Source of the DNA: Rhizoclosmatium globosum
Taxonomy: Eukaryota; Chytridiomycota; Chytridiomycetes; Chytridiales; Chytriomycetaceae
DNA: 64,000 nt
Assembly: GCA_002104985.1 (NCBI GenBank)
Contig: MCGO01000032.1
Span: 1 to 64,000 of the forward strand
Reading direction: 5' to 3'
In this document: in pieces, positions 24,254-33,156 of the stretch
Position numbering within the stretch: the first letter of the stretch is position 1
How the letters are laid out: each line of letters opens with the position of its first letter
The notes under the pieces: generated by a model
The model's database searches: none
What the model saw: the letters and a program-made list of their open reading frames with translations, nothing else
What the model was told of the DNA's origin: nothing
Made by a program: the position numbers and the translations under genes

Positions 24254-24532
24254 ATGGACTCATCCAGAACCCATCAGATTCCAGTTGCTAGCTACACTGC
24301 CTCGCCTAATTTTCGTACATCTCTCTCTGCTCGAGGTGTGGCTCAAAGAGCTCAAGGACTCATCACTTCACCGACACATTTAGTTTTCACCAAGGAATTA
24401 TTGCCCACGGAACCAAAACGAGAAGCATCATCTGCTTATTTAGAGCAAAAGGAAAACGATGCTAATACGTTGTCAGAAAGAATTGAGAGACTCCTTGACA
24501 AGGAGGCAGTTGTTTGGACCACTGAAGTTTGA
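24254..24532 (+). CDS. Small unknown protein, 92 aa
   Basis: An intact frame from ATG 24254 to the stop at 24530-24532. It begins MDSSRTHQIPVASYTASPNF, is Ser/Thr-rich at the N-terminus, and has a charged helix near the end (YLEQKENDANTLSERIERLL). No Cys cluster, signal peptide or membrane helix. I do not recognise it. It lies in a run of very small plus-strand genes. Confidence 0.45.
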   Translation: MDSSRTHQIPVASYTASPNFRTSLSARGVAQRAQGLITSPTHLVFTKELLPTEPKREASSAYLEQKENDANTLSERIERLLDKEAVVWTTEV

Positions 24533-24853
24533 TATATAATATTTTAAAGAATGCGACTTAATAAACTCTAATGCTTAAACATGCCATATCCACTATCCGC
24601 TGCGATTGATGCGAAGGGAATAGTCCTCCATCATCAATATCCCAAATCCAATTTTCTCTTCTATTTATTCCATTGTAACAACTCTGTGAAGACGAGTTTT
24701 GTAAAGGATTGGTCACCAGAAAGTGCATGTGCAAGAGTGCCGCCCTTTGATGGGATACTCATCTCAATCGGCTCTTCGATCAGCTTTCCTCCTCAAAATC
24801 TCGCCTCAAAAAACCAACCCACAAACCCAACCAACCCAACCCAGAATCATCAA

Positions 24854-25093
24854 ATGGACTCTCGTTTCAGCGTCTCCAGCTCTACAAGCTCTCTCAACGA
24901 CTCTACCGCGCGCTCATCAGTCGCGAGCCAAGAACGTCGCTTCAACGCGCGAACGGGCGAAGCGCAGTGGTCCCGCCTGATGTCCAGCACCGCGCCAGCG
25001 AAGAAGACTGTAGATATTCCGTTCAAATCTGCAGACAGCCGCTTTGGAATCACGAGCTTGTTCTCCTCCTTTGGCAAAGGCCTCAACAAGTGA
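24854..25093 (+). CDS. Microprotein, 79 aa, 'EAQWSRLM' family (copy A)
   Basis: An intact single-exon frame. The N-terminal 30 residues are Ser/Thr-rich (MDSRFSVSSSTSSLNDSTAR), followed by a conserved-looking core GEAQWSRLMSSTAPAKKTVD and a C-terminal aromatic/Gly/Lys element (SLFSSFGKGLNK). It resembles the frame at 25786-26046 along its whole length: Met-Asp start, Ser-rich region, E-x-Q-W-[SA]-R-[LM]-M motif, a Lys/Arg pair and a terminal F-x-S-x-x-KG element. Two related frames 0.7 kb apart with the same layout argue that both are real genes. Function unknown. The Ser-rich part could be phosphorylated; that is only a guess. Confidence 0.6.
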   Translation: MDSRFSVSSSTSSLNDSTARSSVASQERRFNARTGEAQWSRLMSSTAPAKKTVDIPFKSADSRFGITSLFSSFGKGLNK

Positions 25094-25785
25094 TTGAAAC
25101 TGAAGCCACCCATTAACGACCTTCGCTTGGCACTTTATGAGCCCAGATCACGTTTCTTTTCTTCCCTCCCTTTACACTAGTAATAGCCTTTTTCATTTCA
25201 TTACTTGGAATGAGTTGTTTGTTGAGAATAAAAATAGTTTTGTGTATCCACGTTACGTAATTATGATCCAGACGCGTTTATCACACTCACAGCGTTGCTG
25301 AAAGCGAGTTGATGAAATATTAACTTAGGTGCTCACTGCTGCGGAATAGGAGGCGTTCTGTCGCGCAGCAAAAAAACAAAAACCTATTTCTAAATTCATT
25401 GAATAAGAGAAAACCAAAATAAGTTTACATGATAAAGTTTCTCGTATATTTACCTGAGACACAGTCGCAGAATAGTGTCTCATGAATCCGAAGTACAATT
25501 TGGCATAAAAACCCGTTCTCCCTTTCAATCACAAAAAAATGCGCGTATGTTTTGAATAGCAAACTTTTATTGATTGGCAGTTTTCGTGGAAGGAACAAAA
25601 ACGAAGTATTTACCATACGTTCCGCACTCTCAGGAAGCACTATTTCGGGCAATAAAGCAGCTCTGTGAAAATTCGTGGCGTTCGATTCAGAAAATAGCTT
25701 GACGCCCCAATTGCTTTTCGTGCCTCCAAAACCTGTATCATTTCCTTAAAAAAGAATCCCTCAAAAACCTGGTTTTAGAAACACG
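25094..25785. other. Intergenic region between the two microprotein genes
   Basis: About 690 bp of AT-rich sequence. A 75-codon frame on the minus strand (25425-25652) has no family features and is treated as chance. The interval likely holds the 3' UTR of copy A and the promoter of copy B. No repeat seen. Confidence 0.4.
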
Positions 25786-26046
25786 ATGGATCCAAGTGCC
25801 AGCAAGTCCTGCATCACAGCTTCCACGCCTTCTCTCGTCTCAAGTGCTTCTTCTAACTCCCTCACTGCCGAAAGACAATGGGCAAGAATGATGACTCACG
25901 CGGCACTCGGAAGAAAGATTATGGTCGCGCCACCATCCTTGAACTCATCAGCTTCTCTGGCTTCTCTATCGGAAAGGTTCAGTTTCAAGAACCTGTTCGC
26001 GTCTATGAAGAAAGGGTTTGAGGCAAGTGACGACGATGAGTACTGA
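25786..26046 (+). CDS. Microprotein, 86 aa, 'ERQWARMM' family (copy B)
   Basis: An intact single-exon frame, MDPSASKSCITASTPSLVSS then SNSLTAERQWARMMTHAALG and RFSFKNLFASMKKGFEASDD. It is paralogous to the frame at 24854-25093 by position, orientation, length and shared motif order (E-x-Q-W-x-R-x-M-[ST], basic pair, hydrophobic/aromatic F-x-x-L-F-x-S-x-x-K-x-x). The C-terminal DDDEY tail is extra. No known domain recognised. The divergence between copies with retained motifs suggests selection on the E-x-Q-W core. Confidence 0.6.
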   Translation: MDPSASKSCITASTPSLVSSASSNSLTAERQWARMMTHAALGRKIMVAPPSLNSSASLASLSERFSFKNLFASMKKGFEASDDDEY

Positions 26047-26158
26047 CTCTTCTTTGCATTGTTTGATTGGCAGTGTACAATCAGTTATTCTGTACATTTT
26101 AATAAAACAGATTTACTTTCAAACAGAATTATAGCACTTGTCAGAAACGAATTCAATT

Positions 26159-27172
26159 TTACACTTCAAACCAAACCAACTCTGCCTTGTCAGACCAAAT
26201 ACCACTATCTCTGGTGAAACGAATACTATGGAATTCCACCTCCTTTGGACTTCCAGGGTGGTACTTGTGAACACGGACGTGCAAGAAGTTGCCCTGTCCG
26301 ATATCCAACTTTCCAATGTAAACTGTTCCGTAGGCAAGTTCACGGCTTCCAAACTGCTTCAACTTATAGGCTGTAATGTGAGCAGCTTTGTCAAAGATAT
26401 GTGTGTGGTGAACGAGGTCATCTTTGTGGAGGTCGTGGAATTTGTGAACGACTTCAGCCTAGGTTCTTTGGTTAGTGATAATCAAGGTTCTACATCTTTA
26501 TCAAAACAAACCTTGACAGCATCGAAAATAGCTTCAGCCTCAGACGTGGCATCTTGGATGTTATCTAATTTCTCTTCAGCATCTCCGGCAGCAGTGTTTG
26601 GACGGATCGTGTCTAACAAGATACCAAAGTCAGTTTTGCACCAAACGATCGAAACAACACCCACGTTTCTTCAAGTGATCCAAACAGTCTTCGATAAATG
26701 TAACAGAGTGGTGATCAGGAGACCATGGGGTGTTGTGGTATCCTGCACAATGTTCCAAATTTAGATACAACAACGAGGCAAAGCACAACACCAAAACAAC
26801 TCACCACTCTTGTGCACGATCCAGTGATGGAACTTGTCCCATTCATATCCCTTTCCATCATCTACTTCAAACTCAACAGCTTCCACCATGGCGTGAATTG
26901 TTTTGGCTCCATCCTTGACTACGACTTTTCCGACTTCCTCGTCTTCAAAGAGACCGTACTCAGTGGTCTTTGAGTGACCGGTTGAAAGGTGGACAATGAA
27001 GTAGCGGTGATGCAGGTCAGAGTGTTGTGAGCCAAGGGCTGGGTATTGATCGTTTAGGTAATGCAATAGAAGACATTAATTTCATACTTGGGTTAACCTC
27101 AGTAAGAGCGCGCTCTCTCATAACGATAGCTTGAACATATGGTGTGGTACTAGGTGTGGTTGGTCTACTCAT
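26159..27172 (-). CDS. Unknown cytosolic-type protein, four or more exons
   Basis: Start ATG 27172 (MSRPTTPSTTPYVQAIVMRE); intron 1 joins RALTEVNP to ALGSQHSDLHHRYFIVHLST. The third segment contains VGKVVVKDGAKTIHAMVEAV and YEWDKFHHWIVHKSG. A further exon reads YHNTPWSPDHHSVTFIEDCL, followed by VVSIVWCKTDFGILLDTIRP after a one-base frame break near 26690 in a G-run. The last exon ends in KLDIGQGNFLHVRVHKYHPG and DSGIWSDKAELVWFEV, stop at 26159-26161. His residues are abundant (HSDLHH, DKFHHW, DLHKDDLVHHTH), which could bind metal, but I cannot name a family. It is divergent from the leucine-rich-repeat gene, with 90 bp between starts. Confidence 0.6.
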
Positions 27173-27808
27173 TTTCGAATGTTTTTGGAGTTGGAACGAA
27201 AAGGCGGAGGCGTTTTTACAGCCACACTATTAGAGTTGAACCTGACATAATTATTGTACACAATGAAATATGCAGCAACAAATATCGCGAATGCTACTCT
27301 CTCTGTTTCTTCTTCAAATCCGGCTATCGCGGCTGCTATGTCCAATAGAGATGCTTAAATTGTACTCATGCTGTCGCTTTCTTGGGTTCTCTGATGCACG
27401 GAAGGGCGCGTTGATGAAAGTGGTAGTTCATGTTCCCGCAACAGCAACTGTTTTGGATGTTGAGGGTCGTTTCAGTCGTATACGGCGATACATAACGAGA
27501 GTGGTTGTGGAAAGCAGGTTTCAGGACGACAATGGACGCATTATGAGCCTGTTCCCATACCTTCAGCGAGCCCAACTAGCTTTCACATCAAGAAAACGAG
27601 AAATATCGCATATAAACCACGTGAAAGCTGTTGAGGAACTCTGGATATCATGGATTGGAATGAGATATGTGACTCAGCTTTCAATGCTGACCAACACAAC
27701 TCGTTTGGTTTTGCGTCTGCCAATGGCGGAAAACTTGGAGCCTCTCTCCACGTTAAGTCGACTGCAAATTCTGGATTTACAATCGACTACTATTCACAAC
27801 CTCTCCTT

Positions 27809-27875
27809 ATCTATTCATAATACACCAACACAATATATATAGTAAATTATAAATAATATCATATAACGGTTAACG
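27809..27875. repeat. 67-bp terminal direct repeat, left copy (copia)
   Basis: Identical base for base to 32546-32612. It is AT-rich, begins atctattcataatacacc and ends ataacggttaacg. Possibly a very short LTR. The stop codon of the RNase H frame (27870-27872) lies inside it. Confidence 0.9.
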
Positions 27876-28637
27876 GACTTTGGCAAAGAGGGCTGAAGTG
27901 GTATTTTGTTTTGAGTCCCGGTCCACAATTCCCAATTCCATAATGGCACGTTCATGTTTCACAAAGCGTAGGGGTTTTGTCATAATATCTGATTTGTTGC
28001 TGTCTGTTCCACACCATTTGAAGCTGATGATTTTGTTTTGATGCCTGTCCTTCAGAACCATGTACTGTAGATCCAGGTGTCGTGTTCTGTGTCGCCCAGA
28101 TCCTTCGATAACGTTTGTGACTGATTGTAGGTTGTCGCAGTAGTGGTCAGTTGGGTTAGGGTCATTGTACCCAAGCCATTTCAGAATGTTGTTGAGGTAG
28201 ATGAAGACATTTGATCCAGAGACAGCTGCAGTTGTTTCAGCTGCAACAGTTGAGTCTGCTACTGTTTTTTGGAGTTTTGATGAGGCAGATACTGTTCCCT
28301 GAGCTATTGAGGCAACAATTCCAGTTCGCGATTTTCGGGTGTTGTTGTCAGCAGCGAAGTCAGCATCCGTGTATCCAATCAATTTGACAATGCCATCTTG
28401 AGACTTTCTAAATCGTTGAACTTTTCCACTGGTTCGATTCAAGTATCCTAACAAATGTTGAAGGGCTTTCCAGTGAATTTGCTGTGGATTTTTAACATGT
28501 TGTCCAAGTTTACTGAGAGTGTATAGAATATCGGCACGGGTTTTGTGTAGAGTTAGGAGGGTGCCAAAAGCTTCTTGGTATGGTATTCCGTTCATTGACA
28601 TGTCAGACTCAGTTTCTACGTTGTCAAATTCCTTCAT
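27870..28637 (-). CDS. Copia RNase H segment of Pol
   Basis: The C-terminal third of the copia polyprotein: connection region (PYQEAFGTLLTLHKTRADIL, a drifted form of the copia 'PYRSAVGSLMYL' region), then the RNase H core with GYTDADFAADNNTRKSRTGI and AETTAAVSG, HYCDNLQSVTNVI and RTRHLDLQYMVLKDRHQNK, and the tail DIMTKPLRFVKHERAIMELG. It is one base out of frame with the upstream Gag-Pol frame at about 28640-28660 (an AAAACAAAA stretch), so either a frameshift mutation or a base error separates them. Active-site acidic residues (TDAD, AE, CDN) are all present. The copy is otherwise intact. Confidence 0.88.
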   Translation of the reverse strand: MKEFDNVETESDMSMNGIPYQEAFGTLLTLHKTRADILYTLSKLGQHVKNPQQIHWKALQHLLGYLNRTSGKVQRFRKSQDGIVKLIGYTDADFAADNNTRKSRTGIVASIAQGTVSASSKLQKTVADSTVAAETTAAVSGSNVFIYLNNILKWLGYNDPNPTDHYCDNLQSVTNVIEGSGRHRTRHLDLQYMVLKDRHQNKIISFKWCGTDSNKSDIMTKPLRFVKHERAIMELGIVDRDSKQNTTSALFAKVR

Positions 28638-28639
28638 AT

Positions 28640-31600
28640 CTAGGCCGTTGTTCCATGGAGTTTTGTTTTAATGAGCTTGTTTGTCTGGTAGGGAAGGCAG
28701 GAGTCCAGAATATAGGCTTCTTGGTCCATATCAAAGCATCCTTCAGTGTAAGTCTTTCGGCATCCAATAATAGTGCCCACAATATCTTTGATGGTTATTG
28801 GAAGTCGTTCATTCAACCAGGCAAGGAATTTGTCTGCTTCTGCAAGACAATCGGGGTCATGTGCTAATTCACCGTCATCTGCAAACCACTCCATGAAAAG
28901 AATCTTCTCATGTTCAGTATCTGTCAGTTGTTTGATCCACAGTGCTGGGCTTGAGGGGCATTGGACAAAACCATATTCACGGAATAGTCCATCTCGATGG
29001 TTTGCAAATAGGAAGGATCCGTCGCGTTGTCCATTGATGACTTTCAACCATTGAATACAGTGAGTATGACGAGAGATTCCTTCTGAAAGTGGGAATCCTT
29101 CTGGAATATATGTAAAGACTGGTCGGTCTGGGTTGTTTGGTGTTTGGAGGAAAGCGCCATTGACATCAACCTTTCGTGTATTCATACCTCTCTGGGTGAC
29201 ATGGATGGAAAAGATCTTGTTGGTTTCCACGTCTGGGGTTGTAACATACACTTGGCCAACATCACACAGCTTTTGCGAACTTCCGTCTGCAATGGCTCGC
29301 ACATATGGTTCAAAGACACCAGAGTCTTCTTCTTGCTTTTCAGTAAGGGCATAGAACAAGTTCACAATAGGACTAGTAGCCTCTGACTTGAGTTTAAACT
29401 GATAGGCATTCGCATTGTCGAGTTTCTTGTGGTGTTTTCCAAAGGCAGCAATCCATTCAGCACTTTTGAGAGCTTCCGTCACTGTAATTTCAGCCTTACG
29501 CGATACAAGAGAGTAATATTTTCCAGTGGCAGAGTCATAATGCTGAGCTTGTATTGTATTTCGGGTTGATCTCCTTGTTGGTAACTCTGAGGTAGGGGTT
29601 GGTGTTGTGGGGATATATTCTCCATCAGATTCATACTGTGTGGGGGTGGACGATGGAGTGAAGAATTCTTCACAGAGGGATTCAGTGGGGGGAGGGGTTG
29701 ATGGGGTTTTTAAAGGTACAGGGGTAGGAATCAAGATGTCACTATTTGTTGCAGCTTCTTCAAGTGTTTCAATTGAGCATTCCAATGGCATAGTAATATA
29801 GTCTTCGTCTGCAGAATCATCATGATGATCGGCCCACCGAACAGCCGGAATCAATTCGTGTTGCTTTCCTTGAATGTCCTCAAATTGGAAACATGTTTCA
29901 TAGAAATACCCATCGCGTGAGTAGATGGTTCTTCCGTCTTCTGTGAGGAACATCCATCCCATACGTTGAACCGGGTGACCATCATAATTACCATAACCAA
30001 TAAATGTACTTCGCACAGCGCGAGGTCCAGTTTTCCAGTAGATTCCTGGTTTATCAATATTCTCATCAGTGATTTTGATATGTTTTGGGAGGATACGTGG
30101 ATAGGCAACACAGTTGAGGGTTCTCCAATGTTTTACTTGTGGCTTCTTTCCAGTGAGCAGTTCAACTGGGGTTTTTGTTTTGTTTCCGTGCATAGTACGG
30201 TTGTCAACAAAGGTATGATAGAGTGCGCCATTCAGCCAGAAATCCATTGGCTTTCCTGTTTGAATAATGTTTGCGCGGACTCTTTCCATCATGACTTTAA
30301 AGTACCCGTTTAAGTGCCCATCCTGGTTGTGTGCATCTGTACATGTAATTTGGAGAGTCTTCGACAGTTCAGCACATGCTTCATGCATCAATTTGCTTTC
30401 TGCTTCTCCTGATGGATCCATTCTGATATTTTGGACTTTTTCAGTGGAGAATGATTCAAGATACGCAATAGCCAGTTTCAAGAATTTAACAACTTCTTTC
30501 GCAGTGTGGTTGAACAGTCCATAACAAATTTTGAAGTGAATAGATGGAACCATGACACCCAGCATACACGTATGACCATCTCGAGAGGGGTTTCCCTTTT
30601 CTGGAAAGAATACATCAATAATGAGAGTGTCAAGAAGGTTGCTGGCAGTCCATCCAGATTTGTTGTAGGGGAGTCTGGGCATTTTGGCCATAACACACGT
30701 CTCACAGAAGAACTCTTTGTCTGACCCAGCAAATGAGAGACCATGGACAGCAGGAACTGTTTTCAAAATTTGATCAATGCCCGCGTGCATAAACCTTTCA
30801 TGCCATGTCCGTAGTGTGACACGGGGAAATGTTGTACCAAGCAAGGCTTTGATACTTGGATCATGGTCAAGCTGGTGTTGAGTGGTTGGAGAGTCAAGAG
30901 TAAGGTGAAAGAGGCCGTCCACGCCTTTTGCACGAGCAGTAACATTGAACACACCATCCTTCATTTTACCAACATATGCAGTCATTGTTTGGTGATCAAA
31001 GAATACGTCCAATTTTTCGCACAGGAGCTTCCATATTGACACAAGTGTTTCTGTAGAAAATGGCACATGTTCCACATCTTTGAGAGTCAAACTGGAGTCT
31101 TCAATTTTCAAATCACCCTGAATCCCACTTCCGACTATGACAGCATCGGGTGCAATGCCCTGTATTCTTGATGGCTTGCATTTTGATTTGTTAAGTAGAA
31201 GGTCATCAAAGCGGGTTAAATGTTTTTCTGAACCGGAATCAAGGTATGCAATAATAGGCTTTGGTTTGTACAATACTTGTTTTGCTGCAATAGGGACTGT
31301 CAAAGGGTAAGCGGTAGAAGCTTTATTGAATGCACGACGAATAACAATTTGAGATTGTTCAAAAGTTAAGGGTGTATTCAAGGCAGCAGTTGCGGCTGAG
31401 GCGTTGTCGTAGTTGATGAAGGCAATTGATTTTCCCGTGTTCTTCGACTTCACAACGTCAACTCGGACACATCCTTTGAAATGGGCGCGAAGCAATTCAG
31501 AGGTAGTGCCTTCTGGGAAACCAACAACAAAGAGCTTGAGAGAGTCAACAGTGCTCACTGGATTGTGGCTGACATGGCGGGTGGCAGCAAACGCTCTAGT

Positions 31601-32479
31601 CAGAGCCGCAATTTGTTCCTCGAGAGATGCGACATCCTTGGCAACAAACGAACGACCATTTCCAGTTCCAAAGAGATCCTTGTGCGCTGTTCGACCACGT
31701 GACCCAAGTTCGTCTTCTGCAACAATGCTCAATACTTCGGCAAAATCAAGAGGGTCCTTCTTAGCCTTTGAGTAGATGAGCGCAGTCATTGAGCGTGCAA
31801 GGTCATCGTCGGTAAGTCCAGTGAAGAAATTGTTGATGTTTGACAGATTGAATTCAGTGCATAGCGATAGGTTTGTTGAGTCAGGGTACCCGAGGTCTGC
31901 AAGAATGAGGATTTGGGTTTGAATATTTTGGAGGAGAGTGAGGGGATGTTTGTTTGGAGCGAGGCGTAGAGATTGAAGAGTATTTTTAGCTGCATTGATG
32001 TTTGATTGGTGAGAGATTTGACAATGTTTTTGAAGGGCGACAATTCCATCGACGATGTTTTGTTTTGGTCCGGCTGAGTTTTTGAAGATGGTGAAGAGCG
32101 TGTCGTCTGTGAAATCTTTGATGGTTCCCCAGACACGGCTTTTTGCTGTTTTGTAGTGCGCGACAATGCCGTTGTACTTCATTTCCTGTTCGAAGGTGGG
32201 GTCTTTGACAGTTTTGAGGGTGGCACCTGCAACCAACTCAGTTCCATACACGCGCGCTTTCGAGACAGGGATGATGTCGACATTGAGAAACATGACGAGG
32301 GAGTTGATTGGTACTGAGTCAGGTGCGAGGGGGGTGACTTGGTAGAGGGCTGAGCCGGAGGGGAGGCCGAGGTTGCCGAGAGTCTTTTTGATTTCTTCGA
32401 GCCACTTCAGGAAGTAGGTCGCGTAGTTTGATTGGCTGAGTTTCTGAGACTCCTTTGGTTGGCCGTACGTGGCTAGCAT
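28640..32479 (-). CDS. Copia Gag-Pol (Gag with RRM, protease, integrase, reverse transcriptase)
   Basis: One long open frame; the first ATG is 32479, with the frame open to about 32524. Residue numbers count from 32524. Gag-like helical region at about 20-300; an RNA-recognition-motif-like domain at about 328-400 (LFVVGFP as RNP2, GKSIAFINYD as RNP1); protease with DSGS at 429-432; integrase zinc motif H575/H580/C607/C610; integrase core D638 and D703; reverse transcriptase with VDVNGAFLQ (D1120) and the catalytic FADD box at 1214-1217. Between integrase and RT is the usual copia Ser/Thr/Pro-rich spacer. The expected third integrase acid after NG at 739-740 is Lys743 rather than Glu. No CCHC zinc knuckle was seen in Gag. 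RT makes cDNA from the element RNA; integrase inserts it. Confidence 0.9.
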   Translation of the reverse strand: MLATYGQPKESQKLSQSNYATYFLKWLEEIKKTLGNLGLPSGSALYQVTPLAPDSVPINSLVMFLNVDIIPVSKARVYGTELVAGATLKTVKDPTFEQEMKYNGIVAHYKTAKSRVWGTIKDFTDDTLFTIFKNSAGPKQNIVDGIVALQKHCQISHQSNINAAKNTLQSLRLAPNKHPLTLLQNIQTQILILADLGYPDSTNLSLCTEFNLSNINNFFTGLTDDDLARSMTALIYSKAKKDPLDFAEVLSIVAEDELGSRGRTAHKDLFGTGNGRSFVAKDVASLEEQIAALTRAFAATRHVSHNPVSTVDSLKLFVVGFPEGTTSELLRAHFKGCVRVDVVKSKNTGKSIAFINYDNASAATAALNTPLTFEQSQIVIRRAFNKASTAYPLTVPIAAKQVLYKPKPIIAYLDSGSEKHLTRFDDLLLNKSKCKPSRIQGIAPDAVIVGSGIQGDLKIEDSSLTLKDVEHVPFSTETLVSIWKLLCEKLDVFFDHQTMTAYVGKMKDGVFNVTARAKGVDGLFHLTLDSPTTQHQLDHDPSIKALLGTTFPRVTLRTWHERFMHAGIDQILKTVPAVHGLSFAGSDKEFFCETCVMAKMPRLPYNKSGWTASNLLDTLIIDVFFPEKGNPSRDGHTCMLGVMVPSIHFKICYGLFNHTAKEVVKFLKLAIAYLESFSTEKVQNIRMDPSGEAESKLMHEACAELSKTLQITCTDAHNQDGHLNGYFKVMMERVRANIIQTGKPMDFWLNGALYHTFVDNRTMHGNKTKTPVELLTGKKPQVKHWRTLNCVAYPRILPKHIKITDENIDKPGIYWKTGPRAVRSTFIGYGNYDGHPVQRMGWMFLTEDGRTIYSRDGYFYETCFQFEDIQGKQHELIPAVRWADHHDDSADEDYITMPLECSIETLEEAATNSDILIPTPVPLKTPSTPPPTESLCEEFFTPSSTPTQYESDGEYIPTTPTPTSELPTRRSTRNTIQAQHYDSATGKYYSLVSRKAEITVTEALKSAEWIAAFGKHHKKLDNANAYQFKLKSEATSPIVNLFYALTEKQEEDSGVFEPYVRAIADGSSQKLCDVGQVYVTTPDVETNKIFSIHVTQRGMNTRKVDVNGAFLQTPNNPDRPVFTYIPEGFPLSEGISRHTHCIQWLKVINGQRDGSFLFANHRDGLFREYGFVQCPSSPALWIKQLTDTEHEKILFMEWFADDGELAHDPDCLAEADKFLAWLNERLPITIKDIVGTIIGCRKTYTEGCFDMDQEAYILDSCLPYQTNKLIKTKLHGTTA

Positions 32480-32545
32480 CGTTGGTGTTTGAGGGGTTTG
32501 GGTTGCTTGGTGCTGATAACGCAAGAGATTGAGGGAAAGAATTAA

Positions 32546-32612
32546 ATCTATTCATAATACACCAACACAATATATATAGTAAATTATAAATAATATCATA
32601 TAACGGTTAACG
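32546..32612. repeat. 67-bp terminal direct repeat, right copy (copia)
   Basis: Identical to 27809-27875. In the element's own orientation this is the 5' end. A primer-binding site would be expected at about 32525-32545 on the minus strand, but I could not match one to a tRNA by eye. Confidence 0.9.
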
Positions 32613-33156
32613 CTGTCGACCTTTGGCACAACTGAAGTCTCTTACAATTGAAAACGGCTTCTTTACGAGTCTCTCGCCTTTAGAAAATATGCTGTCAATG
32701 GAAAGACTTGTCTTGAACAACTGCCAACGTGTTACAAATATCGCTCCTGTGTCTCGGATGTTGATGTTACGATATCTAAGTCTAGTTGGCTCTGGAATCA
32801 CGCAAGTTCATCATTTGACGGAACTAAGAAGCTTGGAATCTTTGAACTTAAAGTCCACATTTGTTTCGGATATCACTAAGCTGTCCTCCCTGAAGCTACT
32901 TGAATATCTGAATTTGAGCTACACACCCGTCACTGAAATCTTCGCTCTAAGACCATTAATTCGTCTTCAATCCTTGCATTTAGAAAACACGGATGTCGAA
33001 GATATCTCTCCACTTCAACATATGTTTTATTTGCGTGTGCTCAATCTGAATGGGACGCAAGTCAGAGATTTGACGCCTTTGAAGAATTTAGTTCGACTTG
33101 AAGGATTGGAGGTAGAGAGAACACTTGTAGAGGATTTACAGCCGTTGAAAGGCTTA

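Larger units (their letters stand above)
27809..32612 (-). mobile_element. Ty1/copia retrotransposon, near full length, minus strand
   Basis: A 4.8-kb element bounded by two identical 67-bp direct repeats (27809-27875 and 32546-32612). On the minus strand the coding order is Gag - protease - integrase - reverse transcriptase - RNase H, the copia order. It sits inside a leucine-rich-repeat gene in the opposite orientation. No clean target-site duplication is visible: the four bases CCTT occur just left of the element and again a few bases right of it, but not at symmetric positions. The identity of the terminal repeats suggests a recent insertion, or at least recent homogenisation. Confidence 0.88.

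Noticed and set aside
25425..25652. A 75-aa minus-strand frame between the microprotein genes
   Set aside because: No start context, homologous feature or exon partner; AT-rich chance frame.
822..28660. Programmed ribosomal frameshifting as the reason for broken frames
   Set aside because: The breaks lie at unrelated sequences, in highly conserved motifs and in unrelated genes, several in homopolymers; no common slippery site or stop context was seen.
27804..32624. CCTT as target-site duplication of the copia element
   Set aside because: The left copy directly abuts the repeat, but the right copy is several bases away from the repeat end, so the two do not sit at equal distances.
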